Shown here in pieces: positions 39,891-48,558 of a DNA stretch of 60,420 nt. The stretch's first letter is position 1. Each line of letters opens with the position of its first letter. Position numbers and translations under genes: made by a program. Under the pieces are notes generated by a model. The model was not told the DNA's origin. It did not search any database and saw nothing but the letters and a program-made list of their open reading frames with translations. Source of the DNA: CALHVX01 sp038757945 (lineage in GTDB: Bacteria > Pseudomonadota > Gammaproteobacteria > Pseudomonadales > Azotimanducaceae); NCBI GenBank assembly GCA_038757945.1, contig JBCDGJ010000005.1, positions 1 through 60,420 of the forward strand, read 5' to 3'.

Positions 39891-42113
39891 GTGAGTGCCA
39901 CAACGCTGGCCATCAGCGACATGCACTGTTCCGCCTGCGTGGGCAAGGTGGAGCGGCTGCTTCGAAGTCACAGCTGGATCGAAGCGTTCATGGTGAACCC
40001 GTTCAGCCGCCGGGTGTACCTGACGCATGACGATCGCCACGATCCGCTGCTGCTGCTGAAAGAACTCGAGGATCTCGGCTTTCAGCCGACGCTGATCGAG
40101 CAGCGGACCGAGGCCGACGAGTCCTACCGGTCGCGGGAGCTGAAGCGGATCGGCGTTGCCGGCGTCTGCGCGATGCAGGTGATGATGGCCAGTGTTGCCG
40201 TCTACTTCGGCGATGCCTGGGGCATGGACGACGGCATTCGGCAGCTGCTGGCCTGGGCGTCGCTGCTGCTCTGCGTGCCGCTGGTCGGTTACTGCGCACA
40301 GCCCTTCTTTGCCGGAGCCCTGCGGGCCTTGCGGCGGGGCGTGTCCATGGACGTGCCCATTGCCCTGGCGATCGTCGTCGCCTTTGCGGTCAGCGTGCAG
40401 CATACGGTTGCGGGTGCCGGTGCACTGTACTTCGATTCCGTGGGCATGTTCGTGTTTCTGCTGCTGCTGGCCCGCTTCTACGATGCGCGGCTGCGGCGCG
40501 TGCTGAGCGCAGAAGATCGGCTGCAGCAGCTGTTGCCGCAGACGGTGTACCGCATGACGGCCGCGGGTCCCGAGGAAGCGGACGCGGCGGCCGTGCAAAT
40601 CGGAGATACGCTGTGGGTTCCGGAAGGTGCCATCGTCCCGGCGGATGGCGAGCTGAAGGCTGACGGTGCCCTCCTTGACGAATCGGTGCTGTCCGGCGAA
40701 GCGGACTGGGTGCGCAAGAGCCGTGGTGCGCCTGTCTACGCGGGTACCCACAATCGCGGAGCGGGATTCGAGATGCAGGCGCTGGCCGTGCCACGGGACA
40801 GCCGCGCCGCGGAGATCCAGACCCTGTCGGCACGGATCAGCCTGACCAAAGCGCCGCTGGCGCGGCTCGCGGACCGGCTGGCCCGGATTTTCGTGCCGAC
40901 GATCCTCGGGCTGGCAGCGGTGACGTACCTGCTGCACCGGTTTGCCGTCGGTGGCTTGCCGACCGAGGACGCGCTGTCCGCCGCGCTGGCCGTGCTGATT
41001 GTGTCCTGCCCTTGCGCGCTCGCTCTGGCGATTCCCGCGGCAACGGCGGCCGCGCTGATCCGAGCCCGGCGCCTGGGCATCCTGCTTGCGGACAGCGGCT
41101 TGCTCGAGACGCTGCCAACCATCCGGCAGGTGCTGCTCGACAAGACCGGCACCGTGCTTGCTCCGGATCTGGCGCTCACTCGAGTGGTGACCTGGGCAGG
41201 CTGGTCGGCGGATTCCGTGTACGCGCTTGCGAGCGCCTTACAACGGCACTCATCGCATCCGATCGCCGCGGCCTTCCGCGCGCCGGCGTTGCCTCGTTCG
41301 GTTGCGGTGAGCCCGCAGCAGAGCTGGGATCCGGTGGCGGACTGGACCCTCGGGCAGATCGAGGCGGTAGCGGGCGCCGGGCTCAGCGCCGTGCTCAAGT
41401 TCGACGGCTGGGTCGCTGATGTGCGCCTCGGCAGCGCACAGCACTGTGGGATCGACCCCGGTCAGCAGGCCGACAGCGCGCAGACCGTCTTCCTCTGTCT
41501 GGATGGTGATCTGCTTGCGGCTTTTGAGCTGCGCTCGGAGCTTCGACCCGATGCAGCGCTTGCGGTGGATCGGCTGCGCAGCGGCGGCCGTTCGCTGATG
41601 ATCCTGAGCGGTGACAGCCGGGCCGCCTGCCAGCGGGTGGGTTCCGAGCTCGGCATAAAAGCCCTGGACAGCCTGTCTCCGGAGCAGAAGCGGGAGCTGC
41701 TGCTCGATCTGCGGCAGGCCGAGGGACCGGTGATGTTCGTCGGCGATGGCATCAACGACGCGCTTGCCTTTGCCGAGGCCGACGTGTCCGTCGCCACGCT
41801 CGAAACCAGCGACTACGTTCAGGCCAATGCGGATGCCGTGCTGCTCAGCAGCAGGCTTGAAACGCTGCCGGATCTGTTCGCCCTCGGCGCCGCAGTTCAG
41901 CGGGTGATCCGACAGAACCTGGGGTGGGCCTTTGGCTACAACGTCATCCTGATTCCCCTGGCGATGCTGGGCTACGTCTCGCCCTGGCTTGCCGCGGTGG
42001 GCATGGCCAGCAGCTCGTTGCTGGTGATGGCAAACGCCAGCCGGCTGCTCCGCTTCGACCCGGCGCCGACCGCAGCCGGCGCTACCGGCGCGACGGATCT
42101 GGAGGTCTGCTGA
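39891..42113 (+). CDS. ccoI: Copper-transporting P-type ATPase CcoI
   Basis: The 740-residue protein (GTG start) has an N-terminal metal-binding domain (AISDMHCSACVGKVERLL; CxxC), membrane CPC motif (IVSCPCALALAIPA), phosphorylation site LLDKTGTV and the GDGINDALAFAEAD hinge. This is the CcoI/FixI type, supplying copper to the cbb3 catalytic site. A tiny frame (MSTTP) ends in GTGA overlap with the start. TGATG joins it to ccoS. Confidence 0.95.
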   Translation: MSATTLAISDMHCSACVGKVERLLRSHSWIEAFMVNPFSRRVYLTHDDRHDPLLLLKELEDLGFQPTLIEQRTEADESYRSRELKRIGVAGVCAMQVMMASVAVYFGDAWGMDDGIRQLLAWASLLLCVPLVGYCAQPFFAGALRALRRGVSMDVPIALAIVVAFAVSVQHTVAGAGALYFDSVGMFVFLLLLARFYDARLRRVLSAEDRLQQLLPQTVYRMTAAGPEEADAAAVQIGDTLWVPEGAIVPADGELKADGALLDESVLSGEADWVRKSRGAPVYAGTHNRGAGFEMQALAVPRDSRAAEIQTLSARISLTKAPLARLADRLARIFVPTILGLAAVTYLLHRFAVGGLPTEDALSAALAVLIVSCPCALALAIPAATAAALIRARRLGILLADSGLLETLPTIRQVLLDKTGTVLAPDLALTRVVTWAGWSADSVYALASALQRHSSHPIAAAFRAPALPRSVAVSPQQSWDPVADWTLGQIEAVAGAGLSAVLKFDGWVADVRLGSAQHCGIDPGQQADSAQTVFLCLDGDLLAAFELRSELRPDAALAVDRLRSGGRSLMILSGDSRAACQRVGSELGIKALDSLSPEQKRELLLDLRQAEGPVMFVGDGINDALAFAEADVSVATLETSDYVQANADAVLLSSRLETLPDLFALGAAVQRVIRQNLGWAFGYNVILIPLAMLGYVSPWLAAVGMASSSLLVMANASRLLRFDPAPTAAGATGATDLEVC

Positions 42114-42259
42114 TGGAGATATTGATCGTTCTGGTACCGATCTCACTGCTGCTGATTGGCTGTGCCCTCTGGATCTTCAACTGGGCCGTAGACAACGGTC
42201 AGTTTGAGGACCTGGAGCAGCACGGTCTCGACCTGTTCAATGATTCTGAGGACACCTGA
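42113..42259 (+). CDS. ccoS: cbb3 oxidase assembly protein CcoS
   Basis: The 48-residue protein (ATG 42113) is the usual CcoS: one membrane helix (LIVLVPISLLLIGCALWIFN) followed by WAVDNGQFEDLEQHG, the family signature. It shares one base with ccoI and one with the next gene. CcoS is needed for cofactor insertion into the oxidase. Confidence 0.93.
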   Translation: MEILIVLVPISLLLIGCALWIFNWAVDNGQFEDLEQHGLDLFNDSEDT

Positions 42260-42864
42260 TGAGTATGCCCTTTGCAACCGCGCTCAAGATTGCGTTTACC
42301 CCGCAGCCCGGCTGGCAGTCAGCGGGATCTGAGCCGCCATCTTTCGGCACGGTGCTGCTGACGCAGACCATCCCCATGGCACTGCTGCCGACGATCTGCT
42401 GGTACATCGGTACCACCCAGATCGGCTGGCAGGTTGGCGATCAGACCATGCGGCTGACGGCGGAGAGCGGGCTCGCCCTCTGTGCGCTGTTCTTTCTGGC
42501 AATGATCTTCGGCGTGATGTTTCTCGGCTTCATGGTGCGCTGGATGAGCACCGCCTACGGTCGCGAAGGTGATTTTTCCACCGGGTTCACGCTGATCAGC
42601 TACACGGCAACCCCGTTCTTTCTGGCCGGTGTGCTGGGCCTGTTCCCCGTACTCTGGCTCGACATTCTGGTTGGTACGGCGATCGCCTGCTACTGCATTT
42701 ATCTGCTGTACATCGGCGTCAGCCCGATGATGAAGGTCACCCCGGATCGGGGTTTTCTGTATGCCAGCGCTGTGTTTGCCGTTGCGCTGGTCTCCTTTGT
42801 AGCGCTGCTCGGCGTCACGGCCATCCTCTGGGAGTACGGGCCCGCGCCGGAGTATCGCTACTGA
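42259..42864 (+). CDS. Yip1-family membrane protein
   Basis: The 201-residue protein has five predicted membrane segments (LTQTIPMALLPTICWYIG; LALCALFFLAMIFGVMFLGF; ATPFFLAGVLGLFP; DILVGTAIACYCIYLLYIGV; ASAVFAVALVSFVALLGVTA) and a Yip1/DUF1282-like look, including the PxxxxWxxxG start (TPQPGWQSAGSE). It overlaps ccoS by one base, so it is the last gene of the operon. Function unknown; placement suggests a role with the oxidase or its membrane assembly. Confidence 0.8.
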   Translation: MSMPFATALKIAFTPQPGWQSAGSEPPSFGTVLLTQTIPMALLPTICWYIGTTQIGWQVGDQTMRLTAESGLALCALFFLAMIFGVMFLGFMVRWMSTAYGREGDFSTGFTLISYTATPFFLAGVLGLFPVLWLDILVGTAIACYCIYLLYIGVSPMMKVTPDRGFLYASAVFAVALVSFVALLGVTAILWEYGPAPEYRY

Positions 42865-42912
42865 ACCGGCGAAGCTGCTGAAACGGCTGCGCGCTGTGCG
42901 GCGAACGGCGCG

Positions 42913-43545
42913 TCAGCGCAGGGCAACGGCCTGTTCGATGTCGTCGAGCTCGTCGTAGGCACTGTCCAGGGCGCGCCGCAGCACCGGCAGCTCCGCATCC
43001 AGCGACTCCCGTTCTGCGAGCAGCGTGCGGGTACGTTCGACCAGCGCCAGGCGGTCGGTCGGGGACAGGGACGGATCGGCCTGCGCAGCAGCGCTGGCGA
43101 GGATTTCCGTATCGATCTTACCGCGGCGCGTTTCCATCCGATCGATCTGTGCTTCGAGCCGCCGTACCTCGGCTCGCGCCAGGTACAGCTCACGGCCGTC
43201 GAAGTAGGCCTGCTGGTGGGCGGTCATCAGGCTGTCCGGACAGACGTTGGGGTTAGCGCGGCCGGAGAGCCCGAGCTGATAACCGTTGTCGGCCGTGCAG
43301 AACCGACGGACGCCGCGGGCCCAGCCTTCGCGGTACGCGCCGCTGTCGGGGACGATCTGATGTCGACCGCAGGCGTTCTGATGCACCAGCACGTGGGTGG
43401 CCGGCAGGCCATGGGCGCCATCGCGCTCGCCAACGGTCTGCCAGTCGCCGGCCAGGCACTGATGTTCGCTCAGGCTTCGGCTGGCGCAGCTGCTGAGCAG
43501 GACACTGCCGCACAGCAGCGCTACGCAGGCGGTTTGTGATCGCAT
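42913..43545 (-). CDS. DUF2799 lipoprotein
   Basis: The 210-residue protein has a lipoprotein signal (MRSQTACVALLCGSVLLSSC) and the DUF2799 block AGDWQTVGERDGAHGLPAT, then YREGWARGVRRFCTADNGYQ. The C-terminal half is a coiled-coil (EVRRLEAQIDRMETRRGKID; ERESLDAELPVLRRALDSA). DUF2799 proteins are envelope lipoproteins with no known activity. It is convergent with the oxidase operon. Confidence 0.85.
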   Translation of the reverse strand: MRSQTACVALLCGSVLLSSCASRSLSEHQCLAGDWQTVGERDGAHGLPATHVLVHQNACGRHQIVPDSGAYREGWARGVRRFCTADNGYQLGLSGRANPNVCPDSLMTAHQQAYFDGRELYLARAEVRRLEAQIDRMETRRGKIDTEILASAAAQADPSLSPTDRLALVERTRTLLAERESLDAELPVLRRALDSAYDELDDIEQAVALR

Positions 43546-43644
43546 CGCACGATCCCCTGTTGGGAGATCGAAAGAGGCTAGATCAAGTTCGGGCGTGGTA
43601 CTGCGGACCGCGCCTCAGTCCTTGTCCACGGTGCGGGGAGCGCA

Positions 43645-43665
43645 ATCTCGAGGATTCCTCGAGAT
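43645..43665. terminator. Perfect 9-bp hairpin ATCTCGAGG-ATT-CCTCGAGAT
   Basis: A perfect 9-bp inverted repeat with a 3-nt loop, in the gap between the GNAT gene (minus, ending 43718) and the DUF2799 gene (minus, starting 43545). It would end the hydrolase-SDR-GNAT transcript, though no T tract follows on the minus strand. An operator for the DUF2799 gene is the alternative. Confidence 0.5.
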
Positions 43666-43717
43666 CATTTTCGGCTGAGGTTAGGGTGACTCCTTGGCGT
43701 TAACGCCGGCTGAGCCC

Positions 43718-44197
43718 TTACAGCGTCAGGTGGAAGAAGCGGCTGAAGTCATTCTTCGGATAGTCCGCGAAACGGTCCCCCTCGACGAAGCCGTTGCGCT
43801 CGTAGAGCCGGATAGCGGCTTCGAATACCGGACCTCTCCCGGTCTCGAGACTCAACTGCTGCAAGCCCCGGCTGCGCGCCGCAGCAACGATAGCGGTGAG
43901 CAGCAGCTGGGCAACGCCACGGCGCAGGAAAGCGGGGTGCGTGCGCATGGATTTGATCTCGCCGAGCGTGCCGTTGTGCTGCTTCAGCGCACCGACACCG
44001 GCCAGGCGATCCCCAGCCCAGGCCCCCCACAGCGAAACGCCGGGTTCCGATAGACCGCTGGTATCCAGGGCGAAAACGGTGCCGGGCGGTGACGCTTCAT
44101 GCATCTCCGCGAGGTGGTGCTGGATCAGGGCCTGGACCTGCGGATCCAGGGGGCTCGACGGCCGCAGCTCAATTGCGGGGTCCTGTGGTCCGTTCAC
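43718..44197 (-). CDS. GNAT-family N-acetyltransferase
   Basis: The 159-residue protein (GTG start) has GNAT motif A (IKSMRTHPAFLRRGVAQLLL, RxxGxA acetyl-CoA loop) and motif B (RLYERNGFVEGDRFADYP). It overlaps the SDR gene by 4 nt (GTGA) and is the third gene of a hydrolase-SDR-GNAT unit. Acceptor unknown; it could be a small metabolite or protein amine. Confidence 0.9.
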   Translation of the reverse strand: MNGPQDPAIELRPSSPLDPQVQALIQHHLAEMHEASPPGTVFALDTSGLSEPGVSLWGAWAGDRLAGVGALKQHNGTLGEIKSMRTHPAFLRRGVAQLLLTAIVAAARSRGLQQLSLETGRGPVFEAAIRLYERNGFVEGDRFADYPKNDFSRFFHLTL

Positions 44198-44910
44198 CAG
44201 CGCTCCGTGCTCGTTCGCACGTCAACCTCGAAACTCCAGGCGGTCTTTGGCTGGCGGTACAGGAACTCAAAGCCGTCGACGATGCCGTCAAGGTTGATCA
44301 GCCCTTCTTCTCCGCGCTTGGCTGCGTACTCCGGAAAACCCTGCTCGATCTTGTCGCCGCCGATCGGACCATCGATCACTACGTGCCCGACATGAATGCC
44401 TGCCGCGGCATATTCCTTGGCCATGGCCTGCGCCAGATTGCGCAACGCCCCTTTGCTGGCGTTGAAAGCGCCGAAGTTGGGCCGCCCGCGCAGGGAGGCG
44501 CTGGCGCCGGTGAAGAGCAACGTTCCTGCGCCCTGCGGAACCATCTGCTGCAGCGCTGCCCGGCCGAACAGGAATCCGCCCACGGGGCCGAGCGCCAGGC
44601 TCTGCTGAAAGTAGTCGAACGCCATGTCGATGAGCTGGCCCGGCATATTGTTACCGACGTTGTAGATCGCCAGGTCGATGGGCGCGCTGATGCTGCCGAA
44701 CAGATCGCCGACGGCGGTTTCGGACGTGGCATCGCAGACCCTGGCGCTGGCGTAGCCGCCAGCGGCCTGGATTTCTTTGACCACCTGATCGAGCTTTTCC
44801 GCACTTCTGCCGGCAACCATTACCTGGAGCCCGAGTGCCGCAAACCGACGGCAGAGGGCAGCGCCAAGTCCCCGGGTTGGTCCTACCCCAAGAATGACGG
44901 CGGTTTTCAT
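44194..44910 (-). CDS. SDR-family oxidoreductase with Phe at the catalytic Tyr position
   Basis: The 238-residue protein has the dinucleotide motif VILGVGPTRGLGAALC (GxxxGxG) and the NVGNN structural block. The usual YxxxK catalytic motif reads FNASK here: Lys is kept but Tyr is Phe (codon TTC, minus strand). Ser of the triad remains in FTGASASLRG. A subfamily of SDRs with FxSAK is known, so this may be its typical member, with uncertain or altered redox activity. It overlaps both neighbours by 4 nt. Start ATG 44910. Confidence 0.88.
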   Translation of the reverse strand: MKTAVILGVGPTRGLGAALCRRFAALGLQVMVAGRSAEKLDQVVKEIQAAGGYASARVCDATSETAVGDLFGSISAPIDLAIYNVGNNMPGQLIDMAFDYFQQSLALGPVGGFLFGRAALQQMVPQGAGTLLFTGASASLRGRPNFGAFNASKGALRNLAQAMAKEYAAAGIHVGHVVIDGPIGGDKIEQGFPEYAAKRGEEGLINLDGIVDGFEFLYRQPKTAWSFEVDVRTSTERW

Positions 44911-45839
44911 GAGGCTGCCAGCGCCGCGCGCAGCTGCTCGTAGACCAGCGCCATGGCGGGTTTGACCGACGGGAACACGGCACCCATGGCCATGAAGTCG
45001 TGCAGCAGGCCTGGTGCGCAGTGGTAGGTCACCGCAGTGCCGGCGGCGTCCAGTTTTTGAGCGAAGGCGGCGCCCTCGTCGCGCAGCGGATCGAACTCCG
45101 CAGTCAGGATCAGGGCCGGCGGCAGATCCGTCAGGTCGCTGGCTCTGAGGGGCGCGGCATCGGTCTCGGTGCGCCGCGCAGGGTCCGGGCAGTAGTGATC
45201 CCAGAACCACTGCATGGTCGCGGTCTCAAGAATGTTGCCTTCTCCGTTCTCCGCGTAGGAGCCGTAAGAGAAATCGAAGTCGACGACCGGGTAGGCGAGC
45301 ACCTGCAGCGCAAGCGCCGGCCCGCCTGCGGCACGGGCGCGCAGAGCCATGACGGCTGCCAGATTGCCGCCCGCGCTCTCTCCACCGACCGCGAGCCTGC
45401 CGTTACCGCCCAGTTTGCTGCTGTGCTCGGCACACCAGCGGGTTGCTGCCCAGCAGTCCTCGACGGCGGTTGGATAGGGGTGTTCCGGCGCCAGCCGGTA
45501 ATCGACGGACACAACGATGCAGCCCGCTTCCCTGCACAGCAGCCGACAGGCCGCATCGGCCGTTTCCAGGTCGCCGATGACCCAGCCGCCACCGTGGAAG
45601 AACACCAGGATACCGGTCGCTTCCGCGCCCGCCGGCCGGTAGATCCGTAAGGGGACCTGCGCACCATCGGCCGCCGGGCAGCTGGTATCTTCGACCCCGC
45701 CGACGTCGAGCTCCGGGGCCGTCGGGCGCATCAGGCGGTACGCTGCCCGCGCGTCGACCAGCGTCATCTCGCTGATCGCCGGCCCCGGTGATTCCGCGAG
45801 CTGTTCCAGCATGGCCTGGTATTCCGGTGCGATTGGCAT
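44907..45839 (-). CDS. Alpha/beta hydrolase of the hormone-sensitive lipase (HSL) family
   Basis: 310 residues from ATG 45839. The HSL marks are the oxyanion motif FFHGGGWVIG, the nucleophile elbow GGESAGGNL, catalytic Asp region (ILTAEFDPLRDEG) and His (YHCAPGLLHDF). Such enzymes hydrolyse acyl esters or other small esters. It is first in the hydrolase-SDR-GNAT unit, with 4-nt overlap to the SDR. No signal peptide. Confidence 0.92.
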   Translation of the reverse strand: MPIAPEYQAMLEQLAESPGPAISEMTLVDARAAYRLMRPTAPELDVGGVEDTSCPAADGAQVPLRIYRPAGAEATGILVFFHGGGWVIGDLETADAACRLLCREAGCIVVSVDYRLAPEHPYPTAVEDCWAATRWCAEHSSKLGGNGRLAVGGESAGGNLAAVMALRARAAGGPALALQVLAYPVVDFDFSYGSYAENGEGNILETATMQWFWDHYCPDPARRTETDAAPLRASDLTDLPPALILTAEFDPLRDEGAAFAQKLDAAGTAVTYHCAPGLLHDFMAMGAVFPSVKPAMALVYEQLRAALAAS

Positions 45840-46052
45840 GGTGTTCCCCCTGTCCGTGTCCGCTCGGTGCCCGGGCAGGCAGCCCGAACCGCCCGGGCCG
45901 CAAGGACCGGGTCGGCACGGCGGCCCTGGTGAGGGCACGCGCTTCACCAGCGTCGGTTATACTTTGGATCAAGCCGGCTGACAAAAGCCCGGGGTTCCCG
46001 GGTCAGGGTCGTCAGCGCACGTCTAACGAATACAGCAGTGAGCAGAGATTTG
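45840..46052. promoter_or_regulatory. Divergent spacer before clpP-like gene
   Basis: The 213-bp region separates the hydrolase (minus) from the ClpP-like gene (plus). A TATACT at 45958-45963 is a -10-like element for the plus strand; no suitable -35 was found. GC-rich inverted segments (CCCGGG and GGCAGGCAGCCC around 45870) occur. Promoter identity is tentative. Confidence 0.3.
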
Positions 46053-46688
46053 ATGAGCACTATCAACGCGTCCCGATTCCCTTCGATGGGCGATGCGCAG
46101 CAGCGCCAGGATGGCGAGCCCGGGCTGGCCGAGGCGGCCAAGCAGTTCAACATGACGGAGCATGCGCTGTTCAACAAGCGCACGCTGACGCTTTTCGGAG
46201 AGGTCAATCAGGAGGTTGCGCGCCGCCTGTGCGAGAAGCTGCTGGCACTGTCCTACGACTCCGATGATCCGATTACGCTGTTCATCAGCTCGCCGGGTGG
46301 TCACGTCGAATCCGGTGATTCGGTCTACGACATGATCCAGTTCATCCGGCCCGTAGTGCGCACCGTGGGTACCGGCTGGGTCGGCAGCATAGCGACGCAC
46401 ATCTACCTCGCGGCAGAGAAAGAGAACCGCCTGTGCCTGCCGAACACGCGCTTTCTCATTCACCAGCCCGCCGGTGGGTTCGGTGGCAGCGCATCGGATA
46501 TCGAAATTCATGCCCGTGAGATTCTCAAAACGCGGGAGCGAATCAATCAGGTCATCGCCGATCGGACCGGCCAGAGCGTCGAAAAGATCACCGAAGACAC
46601 CGCCCGCGACTTCTGGATGAGCGCAGAGGAGTCGATTGAGTACGGCATCGTCGGCCGCATCATCCGCAGCGTCGACGAGCTTGGCTGA
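46053..46688 (+). CDS. ClpP-like serine protease (ClpP2 type)
   Basis: 211 residues from ATG 46053 (GTG 46038 is an alternative). The catalytic Ser is in TGWVGSIATHIYL, the His in RFLIHQPAGG and the Asp in TARDFWMSAEESIEYG, so the triad is complete. The sequence differs from housekeeping ClpP at the Ser region (GWVGS rather than GQAAS), as in ClpP2-type paralogues. No Clp ATPase gene is adjacent. The family degrades proteins with ClpX/ClpA; here the partner is unknown. Confidence 0.9.
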   Translation: MSTINASRFPSMGDAQQRQDGEPGLAEAAKQFNMTEHALFNKRTLTLFGEVNQEVARRLCEKLLALSYDSDDPITLFISSPGGHVESGDSVYDMIQFIRPVVRTVGTGWVGSIATHIYLAAEKENRLCLPNTRFLIHQPAGGFGGSASDIEIHAREILKTRERINQVIADRTGQSVEKITEDTARDFWMSAEESIEYGIVGRIIRSVDELG

Positions 46689-46709
46689 TGCCGTTGGTCG
46701 CCTCGAGGT

Positions 46710-47759
46710 TCAGTATTTCAACAGGCGACCGAACAGCTCCACGTAGCGGCGGGTGATCACCGCCGCGGAGTAGTGCTCGTCGTAATGCGCGCGCGCGCGG
46801 TCCCGTAGCCCGCGTGCAAGCGCCGGCTCGTTCAGCACCCGGTTGATGGCATCAGCCAGCGGTTCCGCCTGGTCCACGGGCGTGATCAGCCCCGTTTCCC
46901 CATCGGTGATCGCCTCGCCCGGCCCCTGCGAATCCGTGGCCACGATCGGGCAGCGGGCCAGCCAGCTTTCCATGACGATACTGCCGAGCCCTTCGTGGCG
47001 TGACGGGCAGACAAACAGGTCCGCAGCCTGCATCAGCGCGCCGACGTCGTTACGCCAGCCCAGCCAGCGGATCCGCTCCTCCAGCCCAAGCTGTCGTGCC
47101 TGCGCCTTGAGCGCATCCCGCTCCGGCCCGTCCCCGGCAAGCCACAGGGTTGCGGCCGGCACACGTGTCAGGGCTTCGAGCAGGACGTCGAAGGCCTTGT
47201 TAACGTGCAGCCGGCCGGCGGCCAGCAGCAAAGGCCGGTCCGCTGGCGTGTCGAAGGCATCACGGGCGACCGCTACCTGGGGCGTCTCATCGGCGAAGTT
47301 GGGAATATGGTGGACGTGCTCGGCGGGCAGCCCGCCGTCGATCATATGGCGACAGATTCCTTTGCTGATACCGATCCAGAAATCTGCATGCCGGTAGTAC
47401 TTGAGATCGTAGTAGTGGCCAAGCCGGCAGCCGAGCAGGTAGTCGCCCTGTGGCGTCCGACCGCTGGCGCGATTCATGTAAGTCAGGACCAGATCCGGAG
47501 CAAGCCGCTTCAGTGCCCGTCGATAGCGAAAGCGATCGTCGACCCGCAGTGCGCTGCCGAAGCGGAACCGTTGAATAGGGACGCCGGCCGCTGACAGCCG
47601 GGCTTCCCGTTCCGGGTTGGCGCGGGTGAAGGCGTGGTGCGCCATGCTGCCCTCCCGGGCCAGCTCAGCGACCAGCCGCGTGTAGAAGTTTTCCGCGCCA
47701 CCGTAGGGTGCTCCGGCCAGCGCGTGAACGATGACCGGTTTCCGGGGATCGTTGGTCAT
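46710..47759 (-). CDS. Glycosyltransferase family 4 protein
   Basis: The 349-residue protein has a GT-B fold: an N-terminal Rossmann domain (VHALAGAPYGGAENFYTRLV; LVLTYMNRASGRTP) and a C-terminal nucleotide-sugar domain (LLAAGRLHVNKAFDVLLEAL; DLFVCPSRHEGLGSIVMESW; ETGLITPVDQAEPLADAI). The GLGSIVMESW block holds the E-x7-E motif. Part of a run of minus-strand genes with the enoyl-CoA hydratase upstream (31-bp gap). Product likely cell-surface polysaccharide or lipopolysaccharide. Confidence 0.92.
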   Translation of the reverse strand: MTNDPRKPVIVHALAGAPYGGAENFYTRLVAELAREGSMAHHAFTRANPEREARLSAAGVPIQRFRFGSALRVDDRFRYRRALKRLAPDLVLTYMNRASGRTPQGDYLLGCRLGHYYDLKYYRHADFWIGISKGICRHMIDGGLPAEHVHHIPNFADETPQVAVARDAFDTPADRPLLLAAGRLHVNKAFDVLLEALTRVPAATLWLAGDGPERDALKAQARQLGLEERIRWLGWRNDVGALMQAADLFVCPSRHEGLGSIVMESWLARCPIVATDSQGPGEAITDGETGLITPVDQAEPLADAINRVLNEPALARGLRDRARAHYDEHYSAAVITRRYVELFGRLLKY

Positions 47760-47789
47760 GCGCTTCCGGCAGCCCGCTGCTGCCAGACG

Positions 47790-48527
47790 TTAGCGTTTGC
47801 CAAAGGCCTTCAGCCGCTCTTCCATATCCGGACCGCGCCCCGGGCTGTTCGCACGTTCGAACGCCAGCCCGTCGGCGAGCGTGTAGTTCAATCCCTGATT
47901 GACGAGCATCTTGTCGCCACGCAGCGTGTGCCAGCTGTTGTCCAGAAACCCCCGAGCCATCGCGGTCGCTTCGCTCTCGAGCTGTTCGTCTGGCACGCAG
48001 CGATTGGCCAGCCCGAGCTGCACGGCTTCGGCACCGGATACGGTGCGGCCGCTGAACATCAGCTCTTTCGCCACCAGCAGTCCCACGCGCCGCGGCAGCC
48101 GCTGGCTCATGCCCCAGGTGGGGGTCATCCCCCATTTGCCGTGTGTATCCGCAAGCTTGGCCGACTCGGCACAGATCATCAGGTCGCAGGCCAGGGCCAG
48201 CTCCAGCGAGCCGGTCAGGCAGTGTCCCTGCACGGCAGCGATCACCGGTTGCGGCAGCGCCTCGATCGCGTCGAGCGTTTCCGCCTGGAAGTGTCGGCTC
48301 GGCGCCACTTCTCCGGCCTCGATCGCACGCAGGTCGTTGCCGGCGGAGAAGGATCGGCCGGCACCGCACAGAATGACGCAGCCCACCGTATCGGTCTCTC
48401 CGGCCAGCTGATCGACGTGCGCGCGCAGCTCCGTGAACAGCGCAGGCGACAGCGCGTTCAGCGCTTCCGGCCGGTTCAGGGTCAGGGTCGTCAGACCCTC
48501 GCTGTCCGTACGTTCGACCAGTGCCAT
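47790..48527 (-). CDS. Enoyl-CoA hydratase/isomerase family protein
   Basis: 245 residues from ATG 48527 (MALVERTD). It has the crotonase NRPEALNALSPAL start, the oxyanion loop SFSAGNDLRAIEAG and the GHCLTGSLELALACDLMICA block. One catalytic Glu (GSLELAL) is visible; the second, usually near GGTQRL, is replaced in THGKWGMTPTWGMSQRLPRR. So the exact reaction, hydration or isomerisation, is uncertain. It lies 31 bp from both the glycosyltransferase and acyl-CoA dehydrogenase genes. Confidence 0.9.
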   Translation of the reverse strand: MALVERTDSEGLTTLTLNRPEALNALSPALFTELRAHVDQLAGETDTVGCVILCGAGRSFSAGNDLRAIEAGEVAPSRHFQAETLDAIEALPQPVIAAVQGHCLTGSLELALACDLMICAESAKLADTHGKWGMTPTWGMSQRLPRRVGLLVAKELMFSGRTVSGAEAVQLGLANRCVPDEQLESEATAMARGFLDNSWHTLRGDKMLVNQGLNYTLADGLAFERANSPGRGPDMEERLKAFGKR

Positions 48528-48558
48528 GGTGTCTTCCTTTATCTGTCGTGTGCGGTCG

